From NCBI GenBank assembly GCA_002428985.1, contig DIYL01000062.1, forward strand, positions 1 through 64,000: a stretch of 64,000 nt of DNA, written 5' to 3'. The stretch comes from Anaerolineales bacterium UBA6055 (GTDB lineage: Bacteria; Chloroflexota; Anaerolineae; Aggregatilineales; Phototrophicaceae). Position numbers and translations under genes: made by a program. Below the pieces are notes generated by a model. It worked only from the letters and a program-made list of their open reading frames with translations. It searched no databases and was not told where the DNA came from. Of this stretch, positions 25,954-34,961 are shown one piece after another; position 1 is the first letter of the stretch; each line of letters starts with the position of its first letter.

Positions 25954-27483
25954 ATGAAGTTAGTTGTTTGTTATGCGCGAATTGATAAGCAGATTTGTTC
26001 TGATCTCGTACCAATGTTGGTTGGTCATGACGTCTGGTATGATGCGCGAGATTATACTGTTGATAACTGGTGGGAAACAATCATACATCGTCTCGATTGG
26101 TGTGATGTGATGATTTACCTGTTATCACCTGAATCGCTTGAGTCCCATTATTGTCGGAAAGAATTCGAAATTGCATTGCAATTAAATAAGATTATCATTC
26201 CTATTATTTTAGTTGATGGTTTGCAATTAGCGGATGAGCTGTGTGATTTACATCCTGTTGACTTACGCAATGGTTGGCAAGATGAACTCGCTGAAAAGAG
26301 GGTGCTGAAAGCGATTGCGCGGGCTTATCGAAATAAGACTGTGACTAAACCTCTGGCTGTCAATAAGCTAGTACTAGATGACATCAAACTTTACTCGGAT
26401 TATCAACTGACCCCTGTAGGGATGATTGGGCGCGCATCGGATGCAATGGAAAGTGGAAATTATGATAATGCCGTATTGTTGTTGAAACATGCCAAAGTAC
26501 GCGGGTATTCATCCCGTTATATTGACGTTGATTCGTTGCTAGCAGAAGCAGAATCTGCATTTAATCGCCATGTTGAAAGACGATTAATGGACCTAGCATA
26601 TCGCAATATCGCCGAACAAGTGAAGAATAAAATGACACGGGATATTGGATGTGAAGCATTACATAAGTTTCTTGAATACCATCCATTGTATGACCCTGAA
26701 AACTTAGTTCAATTATGTGAATCTGTGGTTCCAGAAACAAATATATCAAATATGGAACAATGCAGTGCTACACCGAAAGCAAAAAAAATCTCTTTACCTT
26801 TGCTAGAATGGTGTGTTGTGCCTACTGGGTGTGTTGTATCAACAGATGATGATGTGGTTCATGTACGGTCGTTTAAGATTGCTAAGTACCCAGTGACCAA
26901 TACTCAATATCAGATGTTTGTTAATGATTCGGATGGTTACGAAAACCCTGATTGGTGGCGCTTTTCTCAATATGCGTTTAGCTGGTTTAAGAATAGAGAG
27001 ACACGACATGACGGTCACTATGCTGGAGATGATCGACCTCGTGAAAATATCACATGGTATGAGGCAATGGCTTATTGTAATTGGTTAAGTGCCAAATTTG
27101 ACGTTAAGATCTCTTTGCCAACATGCCGTCAATGGCGTCGCGCCGCTCAAGGGGATGATGGACGATTATATCCTTGGGGTAATGACTTTAATAAAGATAT
27201 GTGTAACACACGGGAGAGCCGGACACGTCAGACCACATCAGTGTTACGTTATGAAGGCTCAGCAAGCCCATATGGTGTTATGGATATGGCAGGGAATGTG
27301 TGGGAGTGGTGTATTGACCCCATTAATGGTATGTCACGTGAAGTCGTGAGTAATGAGCCACGTGCATTACAGGGTGGTTCATTTATTACATCTGCAGAAC
27401 GGGCGCAATCAACCTTTCGCTTTCACCTTGACCCTACATATTTTTATGCAACGATTGGTTTTCGGCTGGTCTTGCTAGAATAG
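25954..27483 (+). CDS. TIR domain fused to FGE-sulfatase (SUMF1-like) domain
   Basis: 509 residues from ATG 25954 (an in-frame ATG at 25915 lacks a ribosome site). The TIR domain (1-115) has LVVCYARIDK, the WW at 39-40 and Glu70 in CRKEFEIAL. The middle (130-265) is helical and shares the motif EYHPLYDPENL with the TIR-WD40 protein at 220 (NYPTFGDPQGL). The C-terminal domain (about 280-509) is the formylglycine-generating-enzyme fold: IAKYPVTNTQYQMFV, NITWYEAMAYCNWLS, LPTCRQWRRAAQG, YPWGN, MDMAGNVWEWC, GGSF and GFRLVL. The two C-terminal cysteines of catalytic FGE are absent, so it probably serves in ligand recognition. No partner gene adjoins it. Confidence 0.9.
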   Translation: MKLVVCYARIDKQICSDLVPMLVGHDVWYDARDYTVDNWWETIIHRLDWCDVMIYLLSPESLESHYCRKEFEIALQLNKIIIPIILVDGLQLADELCDLHPVDLRNGWQDELAEKRVLKAIARAYRNKTVTKPLAVNKLVLDDIKLYSDYQLTPVGMIGRASDAMESGNYDNAVLLLKHAKVRGYSSRYIDVDSLLAEAESAFNRHVERRLMDLAYRNIAEQVKNKMTRDIGCEALHKFLEYHPLYDPENLVQLCESVVPETNISNMEQCSATPKAKKISLPLLEWCVVPTGCVVSTDDDVVHVRSFKIAKYPVTNTQYQMFVNDSDGYENPDWWRFSQYAFSWFKNRETRHDGHYAGDDRPRENITWYEAMAYCNWLSAKFDVKISLPTCRQWRRAAQGDDGRLYPWGNDFNKDMCNTRESRTRQTTSVLRYEGSASPYGVMDMAGNVWEWCIDPINGMSREVVSNEPRALQGGSFITSAERAQSTFRFHLDPTYFYATIGFRLVLLE

Positions 27484-27489
27484 ACAGTA

Positions 27490-27511
27490 GGTGAGAGCAG
27501 TAACTCCCACC
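27490..27511. terminator. Weak hairpin between convergent genes
   Basis: GGTGAGAG, loop CAGTAA, CTCCCACC: eight positions with one mismatch, without a T-run. It lies between the TIR-FGE stop and the end of the convergent secreted-protein gene. Confidence 0.3.
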
Positions 27512-27527
27512 CTAATAGCTATTTAAT

Positions 27528-28979
27528 TTAACATCTGTTCCATAGACATTTTGTTGGTTCGGGAGCTGCTTCGCTACTGTTATTGTCGGATACAGGTTGT
27601 GCACCTCCGGACCGTTGAACTATAGCGCGACCCGTTGAACAAGCGACTTCACCGCTAATGACTGCATCAACAGACCATGCAAACTGTCCTCTTCCACCAA
27701 TAAAGTCACCCGGATCAATTTGAAAAGTTGGGCTAAGTGCATCAACGGAGACTGACCCCAAGAATGTACCTCCAACATCGAAGAAGTTAAGATTATATGC
27801 TTCTGCTCCGTTTGCTGCATCCCAATAAAATGGAATAACACCAGGACTAATCTCATCAAGTGGGGAGGTAGGTTTTAATAAGCTACAATCTACAATACCT
27901 TCACCGGCAGATGTTACAATAGTCTGTCCTGCACCAGCTGATACTTGGTTTAATGCCGATAATAATTCACTTACTTCATCTGGTGTTGGGATTTCTATAA
28001 CGCGATATAGACCATCGGCAGGGATCAGTTCCAACCCAGATAAAAATGCGCGTTCTGTTTCGTCAATCGGGCGTAGATTTGTCCATGAACCATCACGATC
28101 AAACCCGTCTTCAGCAAGTTGTATCGACATTGTGAATCCCGCTGGAACGGTAACACCATCGCTAATACCAAACCCTTCTATTGTATAGAGGTTCATAATA
28201 TTGTTTTCATCAATTTGTAGGACAACATCGGAGTTAATGCGCATCTCGATATTATTGATCGTTAACGTTGTTAACATGTTATCGGGACTTTGAATATATA
28301 ACATAGATGGGAAGTCGTTGCCACAACCACTACTATTTGTAGTTGATAATGTCATCTCTTGCCAGAGGGTGCGGGTATCATTCGTGATAACGGGCAAACT
28401 GTCTAGATCGCCTTCAATGGGTGTAATAATTTGACGACTAATCCATGCTGTACCTGATTCGGTAATCACACGAAGCCACTCTAAATCACTACTTAGTCCA
28501 TCAGCTATGAGCTCTGTTCCGACGGGGGCTGTAGTGACTAGGCGACCATCTGCACTTGGAAAACTGCGGATATTTGCACCGACAATTGTATTGACTGTTG
28601 CGCCAACACTTGGTTCAAATGCAGTTGCCGGATCGACTTGATTCTCTATTGTGACATCGCCAATTAGCAATAATTGTAGACCTGTTTCGGATAATCCCAG
28701 TGGAATGTTGGCGCTAATATTCATACGTCCAACTTCTAACACGTCATTATTTGTCGTTGTACTGAACGTATTTAAATCCGCTACAAATACAATCTCACCA
28801 TTTGTGGTTGTACAAGCACTCGAGCCATCAAGGCTAACACATGTATCTGACAGTGCTTCAAAACTGTTGATCACGAGCGATTCACATTCAGTTTGTGCAT
28901 TGAGGAGAAGAACGATTTGGAAGCATAATATCAACAATAAAAATCCAAACAATTGCGTAAAACGTTTGACTATAAACAT
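27528..28979 (-). CDS. Secreted SH3b-domain protein
   Basis: 483 residues from ATG 28977-28979, which has AGGA 7 nt upstream; the longer reading from 29009 lacks this. A signal-peptide-like start (MFIVKRFTQLFGFLLL) ends near NAQTECES. An SH3b-like domain (about 125-185) has VGATVNTIVGANIRSFPSADG and the ending GTAWISRQI. Beta-rich regions follow, with a fibronectin-III-like segment near the C-terminus (FYWDAANGAEAYNLNFFD). Chloroflexota carry many such envelope proteins; no enzymatic motif is seen. It stands alone on its strand before the LacI gene. Confidence 0.8.
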   Translation of the reverse strand: MFIVKRFTQLFGFLLLILCFQIVLLLNAQTECESLVINSFEALSDTCVSLDGSSACTTTNGEIVFVADLNTFSTTTNNDVLEVGRMNISANIPLGLSETGLQLLLIGDVTIENQVDPATAFEPSVGATVNTIVGANIRSFPSADGRLVTTAPVGTELIADGLSSDLEWLRVITESGTAWISRQIITPIEGDLDSLPVITNDTRTLWQEMTLSTTNSSGCGNDFPSMLYIQSPDNMLTTLTINNIEMRINSDVVLQIDENNIMNLYTIEGFGISDGVTVPAGFTMSIQLAEDGFDRDGSWTNLRPIDETERAFLSGLELIPADGLYRVIEIPTPDEVSELLSALNQVSAGAGQTIVTSAGEGIVDCSLLKPTSPLDEISPGVIPFYWDAANGAEAYNLNFFDVGGTFLGSVSVDALSPTFQIDPGDFIGGRGQFAWSVDAVISGEVACSTGRAIVQRSGGAQPVSDNNSSEAAPEPTKCLWNRC

Positions 28980-29070
28980 TGCAAAATCCTGACTACATCT
29001 TTCAACCATGTCTCAGTATAACGCAAAATTTAGAATAACAGTTATGCAACAAATAAACGTCGGTTAAACG

Positions 29071-30081
29071 TTAGGTACGAAGCTTTTCGCCACAAGACTG
29101 CCTGATAATTAATTCACAAGGGAGTTCGATGTTTTTGTAGGGTGTCTCAGGGGATTTGAGGCGTTCATGAATCAAGCGACCGGCTTCTGCACCAATTTGG
29201 TACGATGGCTGTGCGACTGAAGTGAGTGGACTGTGGAAAAACTCAGCATATGGTAAATCGTCAAATGTAGCAAGGCAGATATTGTTAGGTATATTTAAGT
29301 TGTACTCCTTAAGTGCCTTGAGTGCGCCTATAGTGAGTGAGTTTGTGCAGGTAAATAGGGCATCTGGTTTTGATTGTTGAAGTATATTGAGAGTTGCTTC
29401 GTACCCTCCATCGATCGTATATTTCGATATTTCGATAAGGGATTCTTCTTCATTTAAACCATTATCTTTGAGGGCGTCCTTATAACCCTGCAATCGCTGA
29501 ACACCTGTAACTTGTACAGGGTCTCCTGCGATAATCCCGATGCGTTTATTGCCCATAGCAATGATATGTGAGGTCATATCATATGCGCCTTGCCAATCAG
29601 TTACGCCAATCGAATCACTTTCGAACCCATTGATCTGATTGTCGAGTAACACGACGGAAATGTTCATAGATTGCAAGTGCGTGAGTATCTGGTAGGCGTT
29701 GGGGCTGATGGGATTAATCAGCACACCCGCGGCACGTTCGGATTGCATCAAATGTAAATAGAATTCTTCACGCTCAGGTTGCTCATCCGTGTTGCATAAA
29801 ATAATATTCATATTGTGCTGGTAAGCAAAATCTTCAACCCCGCGGACCATCGCACTGAAATGTGGATTCTGAATATCAGAAACAATCAGACCAATAACTT
29901 GACTGGTACTTTGTGAGCGTAACCGGCGGGCAGTTTTGTCGGGTTGATAATTGAGTTCATTGACAGCTTGCAAGACAAGTGAACGGGTCTTCTCACTGAC
30001 ATGTTCGTACCCGCTCAAAACACGTGATACTGTCGCATTGGATACGCCTGCATGTTTGGCAACATCGTTGATACTAACCAT
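29071..30081 (-). CDS. LacI-family transcriptional repressor
   Basis: 336 residues. The N-terminal helix-turn-helix is VSINDVAKHAGVSNATVSRV (2-21), with hinge-helix residues RRLRSQST near 52-60, then a periplasmic-binding-protein-like sugar sensor (61-330) with IGLIVSDIQNPHFSAMVRGV and TFDDLPYAEFFHSPLTSV. It is transcribed away from the glycosidase gene at 30248; a perfect 22-bp palindrome overlapping that gene's promoter lies between them and is the probable operator. ATG has AAGG six nt upstream. The inducer is probably a sugar released by the adjacent glycosidases (inference). Confidence 0.92.
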   Translation of the reverse strand: MVSINDVAKHAGVSNATVSRVLSGYEHVSEKTRSLVLQAVNELNYQPDKTARRLRSQSTSQVIGLIVSDIQNPHFSAMVRGVEDFAYQHNMNIILCNTDEQPEREEFYLHLMQSERAAGVLINPISPNAYQILTHLQSMNISVVLLDNQINGFESDSIGVTDWQGAYDMTSHIIAMGNKRIGIIAGDPVQVTGVQRLQGYKDALKDNGLNEEESLIEISKYTIDGGYEATLNILQQSKPDALFTCTNSLTIGALKALKEYNLNIPNNICLATFDDLPYAEFFHSPLTSVAQPSYQIGAEAGRLIHERLKSPETPYKNIELPCELIIRQSCGEKLRT

Positions 30082-30154
30082 AAGACACCTTCAGAGACTG
30101 ATTTCGTGCTACATTATAGCCGATTATTTTATATAACAAGCCGATAAAACTTAT

Positions 30155-30185
30155 TTGACAAACAAATTGTATACGTATACAATTT
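30155..30185 (+). promoter_or_regulatory. Promoter with overlapping 22-bp LacI-type operator
   Basis: TTGACA at 30155-30160 and TACAAT at 30178-30183 are separated by 17 bp. A perfect palindrome (AAATTGTATAC and its complement, 30164-30185, centred on CG) covers the spacer and -10 box. Bound repressor would block RNA polymerase. The promoter faces the glycosidase gene; the divergent lacI gene may be autoregulated by the same site. Confidence 0.8.
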
Positions 30186-30247
30186 GCATATAAGCGCAAA
30201 ATATTTGACTTTAAAATCTAGAATTATTGAAAATACGGATTACTTAT

Positions 30248-32257
30248 ATGACCTCACAACCTTTTAGACAAATTCATCTTGATTTTCACACGTCTCAGCA
30301 AATTGTGAATGTAGGGGGCGAATTTGACCCGCATCAATTTGCTGAGACACTTGCTAAAGCCCATGTAAACTCCATTAACTGCTTTGCACGTTGCCATCAT
30401 GGGTACATTTATTTTGATACAAAAAGACACCCTGAACGCCGTCATCCATATCTGCAACGTAACTTATTAAAAGAGCAAATCGAAGCATGTCATGCTGTTG
30501 GTATTCGTGTGCCAATTTATACAACTATTCAGTGGGACTTCTTCACGGGGCGTGAACATCCTGAATGGTTAGCTGTTGATGCAGATGGTCGTATTCAAGG
30601 GCCCGGTCCTTATGAGGCAGGCTTCCGACAAAACCTACTTGTTAATACACCATACTTTGATTTCTTGAAAGACCATGTCGAAGAATTATTTGAGTCAGTG
30701 CCAGTGGATGGGTTGTGGTTTGATATTGTGAAGCCACTTGACGATTCATCTGTATGGGCAAAACAGCAGATGATCGAACAGGGGCTTGATCCAGCTGACG
30801 AAAAAGCACGGCAGTTATTTGGCTTGCAAATTATTGATCAATTCAAGGCGGAAATGAGTGCTTACGTCCGTACATTTAGTGATGACTGTAGCATCTTCTA
30901 CAACGAAGGGCATATTAGCCCGTCAATTTTACCGACAAAATCTGCTTATACTCAGCTAGAGATAGAATCAATCCCGAGTGGTGAATGGGGCTATATTCAC
31001 TTCCCAATTACGGCACGCTATGCCCGTACGCTAGATGTACCCTACTTGGGTATGACAGGTAAGTTCCATACGGAGTGGGGGGATTTCCATTCATTGAAAA
31101 ATCTGGAAGCACTAGAATTTGAGTGTTTTCAGATGTTGGCTTTAGGCGCACAATGTTCTGTTGGTGACCAATTACATCCAAACGGCATACTCGATGGACC
31201 GACATACGACTTGATTGGCAAAGTATTCGAGCAAGTTGAAGCAAAAGAAGCATGGTGCGATAATGTTACACCAGTTGTTGAAATTGGTGTGATGTTACCT
31301 AAGTCTTTTGGAGCAGAAGATACACCACCGTCATCATCACCACATGGACGCATTCCACGATCAAGTGCTGGGATTTGTCAGATGCTCATGGCAGATAGTT
31401 TCCAATTTGATTTCATTAGCGGGAAAACAGATTTTGACAAATATAAGGTCATTGTCCTGACGGATGACGTCATGCTTGATGAGTCAACGGCTCAAAAATT
31501 AGAAGCGTTTGTCAATGATGGTGGCAAGTTGATCGCATCATATCGTGGTGGCTTGTTAGAAGACACAGATACTTTCCCCGATTTCTTCGGTGTTAGTTTT
31601 GAAGGCGATGCGCCGTTTAATCCAGATTTTGTCACACCAAAGGGATTTATTGCAGATGGATTGCATGATTCCGAATATGTAATGTATGTGCGTGGTGCGC
31701 AAGTAAAAGCTAATGATGGCGCAACGACGATTGCAACTGTGACACGCCCTTATTTTAACCGCACACATGAACATTTCATGTCACATCGCCACGCACCTTC
31801 AACCGGTGAGGTGGTTTATCCTGCAGTTATCGAAAATGGCAATGTGATCTATTTTGCTCACCCCATTTTTACCCAATATCGTTTTCGGGCAACATCGTGG
31901 ACGCGAACAATGCTTCGCAATACATTAACGTACCTTCTCGATAAACAATTGGTCACACATAACGGACCGTCAACCCTCAATGTGACTATTAATCAACAGG
32001 AACAGGGCGATACTTCACGTTGGGTCACACATCTTCTGCATTATATTCCAATTCGTCGTAGCGAGACGATTGATGTGATTGAAGATGTTATACCACTGTT
32101 TGATCTTGAACTAAATATACAGGTTAGTGATGGGGTACAAACTGTAAAACTCGTACCTGAAGATACTGAACTTGAATTTGAAGCTGTTGATGGTGAGCTT
32201 CGTTTTTGTGTCGATAAATTGCACGGACATCAAATGATTTCCATTGAATTTGAATAG
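30248..32257 (+). CDS. GHL6/GH151-like glycoside hydrolase with beta-galactosidase trimerisation-type domain
   Basis: 669 residues from ATG 30248 (GGA eight nt upstream; the TTG at 30227 is less likely). The N-terminal TIM-barrel-like part has IHLDFHTS, NSINCFARCHHGYIYFDT, YTTIQWDFF, HPEWLAVDADG and VDGLWFDIVKP, the hypothetical glycoside hydrolase 6 pattern, with a flavodoxin-like trimerisation domain from about 365 (YKVIVLTDDVMLDE) and a beta C-terminus. Some relatives are alpha-L-fucosidases (GH151), but the substrate is not evident. There is no signal peptide, so it is cytoplasmic. It is controlled by the operator/promoter directly upstream. Confidence 0.8.
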   Translation: MTSQPFRQIHLDFHTSQQIVNVGGEFDPHQFAETLAKAHVNSINCFARCHHGYIYFDTKRHPERRHPYLQRNLLKEQIEACHAVGIRVPIYTTIQWDFFTGREHPEWLAVDADGRIQGPGPYEAGFRQNLLVNTPYFDFLKDHVEELFESVPVDGLWFDIVKPLDDSSVWAKQQMIEQGLDPADEKARQLFGLQIIDQFKAEMSAYVRTFSDDCSIFYNEGHISPSILPTKSAYTQLEIESIPSGEWGYIHFPITARYARTLDVPYLGMTGKFHTEWGDFHSLKNLEALEFECFQMLALGAQCSVGDQLHPNGILDGPTYDLIGKVFEQVEAKEAWCDNVTPVVEIGVMLPKSFGAEDTPPSSSPHGRIPRSSAGICQMLMADSFQFDFISGKTDFDKYKVIVLTDDVMLDESTAQKLEAFVNDGGKLIASYRGGLLEDTDTFPDFFGVSFEGDAPFNPDFVTPKGFIADGLHDSEYVMYVRGAQVKANDGATTIATVTRPYFNRTHEHFMSHRHAPSTGEVVYPAVIENGNVIYFAHPIFTQYRFRATSWTRTMLRNTLTYLLDKQLVTHNGPSTLNVTINQQEQGDTSRWVTHLLHYIPIRRSETIDVIEDVIPLFDLELNIQVSDGVQTVKLVPEDTELEFEAVDGELRFCVDKLHGHQMISIEFE

Positions 32258-32350
32258 GTTATCTATAGATATTGAAAAGTTTCTTTAGATCGAATTAGGC
32301 AAAATATCTATATTTGCTTGACGAATAAAATTTGTTGTGATAACTTTTTT

Positions 32351-32447
32351 ACAAGCGTTTGCAAAAAATATTCATGGTATTTGCAACTTATTATGAGATA
32401 AATAAGATATTTAATAGATTTTTGAGAATAATATGCAAGCGCTTTCA
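32351..32447. promoter_or_regulatory. Two cre-like LacI-family sites before the second lacI gene
   Basis: TGCAAGCGCTTTCA at 32434-32447 and ACAAGCGTTTGCAA at 32351-32364 both fit the central CG dyad (AAGCGCTT-like) bound by many LacI/CcpA-type regulators. They lie 18 and about 100 bp before the ATG of the lacI gene at 32465, consistent with autoregulation and control of the downstream transport operon. The surrounding 200 bp is very AT-rich with no other clear signal. Confidence 0.6.
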
Positions 32448-32464
32448 AGAAATATGAGTTAATT

Positions 32465-33511
32465 ATGAGTATCAATAATAATTCTTCACACAAACAATCG
32501 CATAAAGTCACCATTGTTGATATCGCTGAAGAATCCGGTGTGTCTTACTCAACTGTGTCACGGGTCTTGAACGGATATGAATTTGTCAAAGACAGCACGC
32601 GTCAACGTGTCTTAGCGACCGCTGATCGCTTAGGGTATGTTGCAAACATACAAGCGCGCAGCTTAGCAGGTGGCAAAACGAATATCATTGGCATTCTTGT
32701 GCCTGGTTTAGATAATGGGTATATCGGCGAAATTGTACGCGGTGCTGATTTAGCTTTGGTTCAATCCAATTACAATATGGTGTTATACACAACCCATCGG
32801 TTTGAAGGAAAAGAATCAATATATGTTAAATCATTCTACAATCATTTGTGTGATGGATTGATTCTCGTTATCCCAATCATGCATTCCACATACCTTGATT
32901 TGTTGCATCAAGAACAGTTTCCATATGTGCTCGTTGATCAAAATGACAAAACTGGTGCGAGTAATATTGTTGACTCCACAAATTGGCAGGGTGCATACGA
33001 TGCAACAAGTTACCTCATTAAATTAGGTCACAGAAAAATTGCTCATATATCTGGATTAAGTGAAATCGGTAGTGCGTTGGATCGCCGTGATGGCTATCTG
33101 TCGGCTATGACTGACCATAATATTCCACTAAACCCAGATTACATAGTAGTTGGTGACTTTTACCAACCCTCAGGATATGAAGCGACTGAAAAGTTACTTG
33201 ATATGGTCGACCGCCCAACCGCAATTTTTGCTGGAAACGACTTGATGGCATTCGGTGCTTATGAAGCAATTCGGCAACGTGGGTTACGTATTCCTGAAGA
33301 TATATCTGTTATTGGATTCGACAATATCCCACAAGCACTGATTGTTTATCCTAAACTAACCACTGTCCGTCAATCTCTAGAGCAGATGGGGCGGGTTGCA
33401 GTAAAGGTACTGCTTGAACAAATAGAAAATCCAGAGCGTCCTCCAAGGCGCATTACCCTCGCGACACAGGTTGTCGAACGCGATTCGTGTCGTGCATATA
33501 TAGGGGGCTAA
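32465..33511 (+). CDS. LacI-family transcriptional regulator of the sugar uptake operon
   Basis: 348 residues. The helix-turn-helix is VTIVDIAEESGVSYSTVSRV (15-34) with the hinge QARSLAGGKT (63-72); the sensor domain has IIGILVPGLDNGYIGEIVRG, LGHRKIAHISG and ISVIGFDNIPQALIVYPKLTT. It lies directly upstream of, and codirectional with, the ABC importer and GH3 genes (99-bp gap). Two cre-like sites precede it. No good Shine-Dalgarno is seen before the ATG. Confidence 0.92.
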   Translation: MSINNNSSHKQSHKVTIVDIAEESGVSYSTVSRVLNGYEFVKDSTRQRVLATADRLGYVANIQARSLAGGKTNIIGILVPGLDNGYIGEIVRGADLALVQSNYNMVLYTTHRFEGKESIYVKSFYNHLCDGLILVIPIMHSTYLDLLHQEQFPYVLVDQNDKTGASNIVDSTNWQGAYDATSYLIKLGHRKIAHISGLSEIGSALDRRDGYLSAMTDHNIPLNPDYIVVGDFYQPSGYEATEKLLDMVDRPTAIFAGNDLMAFGAYEAIRQRGLRIPEDISVIGFDNIPQALIVYPKLTTVRQSLEQMGRVAVKVLLEQIENPERPPRRITLATQVVERDSCRAYIGG

Positions 33512-33609
33512 TTATCAATGAGTGAGAAAGGATAGTATATCGGATAGCAAAAATCACAACGAATGCAATCTAACTTTGTTTACAAATTTTTTTCCACAAG
33601 GAGTTTTAC

Positions 33610-34884
33610 ATGAAACGTGTACTCGGTTTTAGTATTGTGATGGCACTCTTGATGGTGTCTGTCGGCGCAGTCTTTGCACAAGATGAAGTTGTTATCGACT
33701 GGTGGCACATCCAAACAGAACCTGAACGTCAAGCATACTGGGAAGAAGTCGCAGTTTCTTTTGAAGAAGCAAACCCAGGTGTTAACGTTGAAATCACCGT
33801 TCTTGAAAACGAAGCATTCAAGAGCCAAATTGTTACCGTTATGCAAGCTGGCGATCCACCTGATCTTTTCCAAACATGGGGTGGCGGTCCATTGTGGGCA
33901 TTTGCTGAAGCTGGTCTAACCCGTGATATTACCGAATTTATGGATGCTGACGATAGTGCATGGCGCAACAGCTTTGCATCACAGGCTGTTGTTGACTTGT
34001 TCGGTCTTGGCGAAGAACAATATGGCGCTCCATTCAACTTTGGTCCAGTTGGCATGTGGTATAACGCTGACATCGTTGAAGAACTTGGTTTCGATCGTGA
34101 AAACCCATACGAAACATGGGACGAATTCATCGAAGTTGTGGAAGCAGCACAAGAAGCTGGTTACGCTCCAATCGCTGTTGGTGAATCCGAAAAATGGCCA
34201 GGTCACTTCTGGTTTGCATATCTTGCACTCCGCCTTGGTGGTGGTGAAGCATACGAAGCTGCATTCGATCGTAGCGGTTCATTCACCGATCAACCATTTG
34301 TAGACGCATATCAATATATTGCTGACCTCGTAGATATGGGCGCGTTCCAAGATGGATTCCTCGGTATGGGCTACGGCGATGCTGGCGGTATGTTTGAACG
34401 TGGTGAAGCCGTCTTCCACCTCATGGGTACATGGGATGTTGGATTCGGTCCAAGTGTATGTGACTGTGAAGAACTCGGTGAAGTACGCCAATGGGCGAAA
34501 TTCCCTGTCATCGAAGGTGGTGCAGGTAACCCAACCGATGTATTCGGTGGTGGTGATGGGTTCGCAGTCGGCGCAAACGCACCAGATGAAGCCGTTGCAT
34601 TCTTGCAATACATCACTAGTGCAGAAGTCCAAGAAAGCAATACTTGGGTTCTTCCAACTCACACCAATAACGTAGAAGCAGTCGCTGATAACATTTACGG
34701 TGAAGATTGGACAAGCGCAATGAGTGAAGCTGGCGTTATCGTTTCCTTCCTCGATCAATTCTACCCACCAGCACTTGGTGAAGCCGTTAACGATACAGTA
34801 GAAACCGTATTTGCTGGCGCAGCAACACCAGAAGAAGCAGCACAAGCTCTTGAAGATATCGCAGTTTTCGAACTTGAATTCTAA
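33610..34884 (+). CDS. ABC sugar transporter substrate-binding protein
   Basis: 424 residues. A signal peptide (MKRVLGFSIVMALLMVSVGAV to about residue 23) precedes a family-1 solute-binding fold: VIDWWHIQTEPERQAYWEEV, FEEANPGVNVEITV, GDPPDLFQTWGGG and MGTWDVGFG. There is no lipobox cysteine, so anchoring, if any, is by the uncleaved helix. It captures an oligosaccharide outside the membrane for the two permeases downstream. AAGGAG lies six nt before ATG. Codon use is biased toward C-ending codons (GGC, AAC, ACC), suggesting high expression. A hairpin after the gene may lower read-through to the permeases. Confidence 0.93.
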   Translation: MKRVLGFSIVMALLMVSVGAVFAQDEVVIDWWHIQTEPERQAYWEEVAVSFEEANPGVNVEITVLENEAFKSQIVTVMQAGDPPDLFQTWGGGPLWAFAEAGLTRDITEFMDADDSAWRNSFASQAVVDLFGLGEEQYGAPFNFGPVGMWYNADIVEELGFDRENPYETWDEFIEVVEAAQEAGYAPIAVGESEKWPGHFWFAYLALRLGGGEAYEAAFDRSGSFTDQPFVDAYQYIADLVDMGAFQDGFLGMGYGDAGGMFERGEAVFHLMGTWDVGFGPSVCDCEELGEVRQWAKFPVIEGGAGNPTDVFGGGDGFAVGANAPDEAVAFLQYITSAEVQESNTWVLPTHTNNVEAVADNIYGEDWTSAMSEAGVIVSFLDQFYPPALGEAVNDTVETVFAGAATPEEAAQALEDIAVFELEF

Positions 34885-34893
34885 GATATATCA

Positions 34894-34926
34894 CAGCGGG
34901 GTGGGGCTTAATGCTTCACCCTGTTG
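34894..34926 (+). terminator. GU-rich attenuator-type hairpin after the binding-protein gene
   Basis: CAGCGGGGTGGGGC, loop TTAAT, GCTTCACCCTGTTG: 14 pairs, four of them G-U, without a T-run. Such hairpins between binding-protein and permease genes protect the upstream mRNA and set unequal expression. Confidence 0.55.
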
Positions 34927-34961
34927 CACATCAATCAAACTAAACATACGGTAGATGACTT

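Noticed and set aside
33613..34845. Several long frames on both strands over the sugar-binding-protein gene
   Set aside because: Shadows caused by the strongly biased codon use of the real gene, which has a signal peptide and ribosome site.
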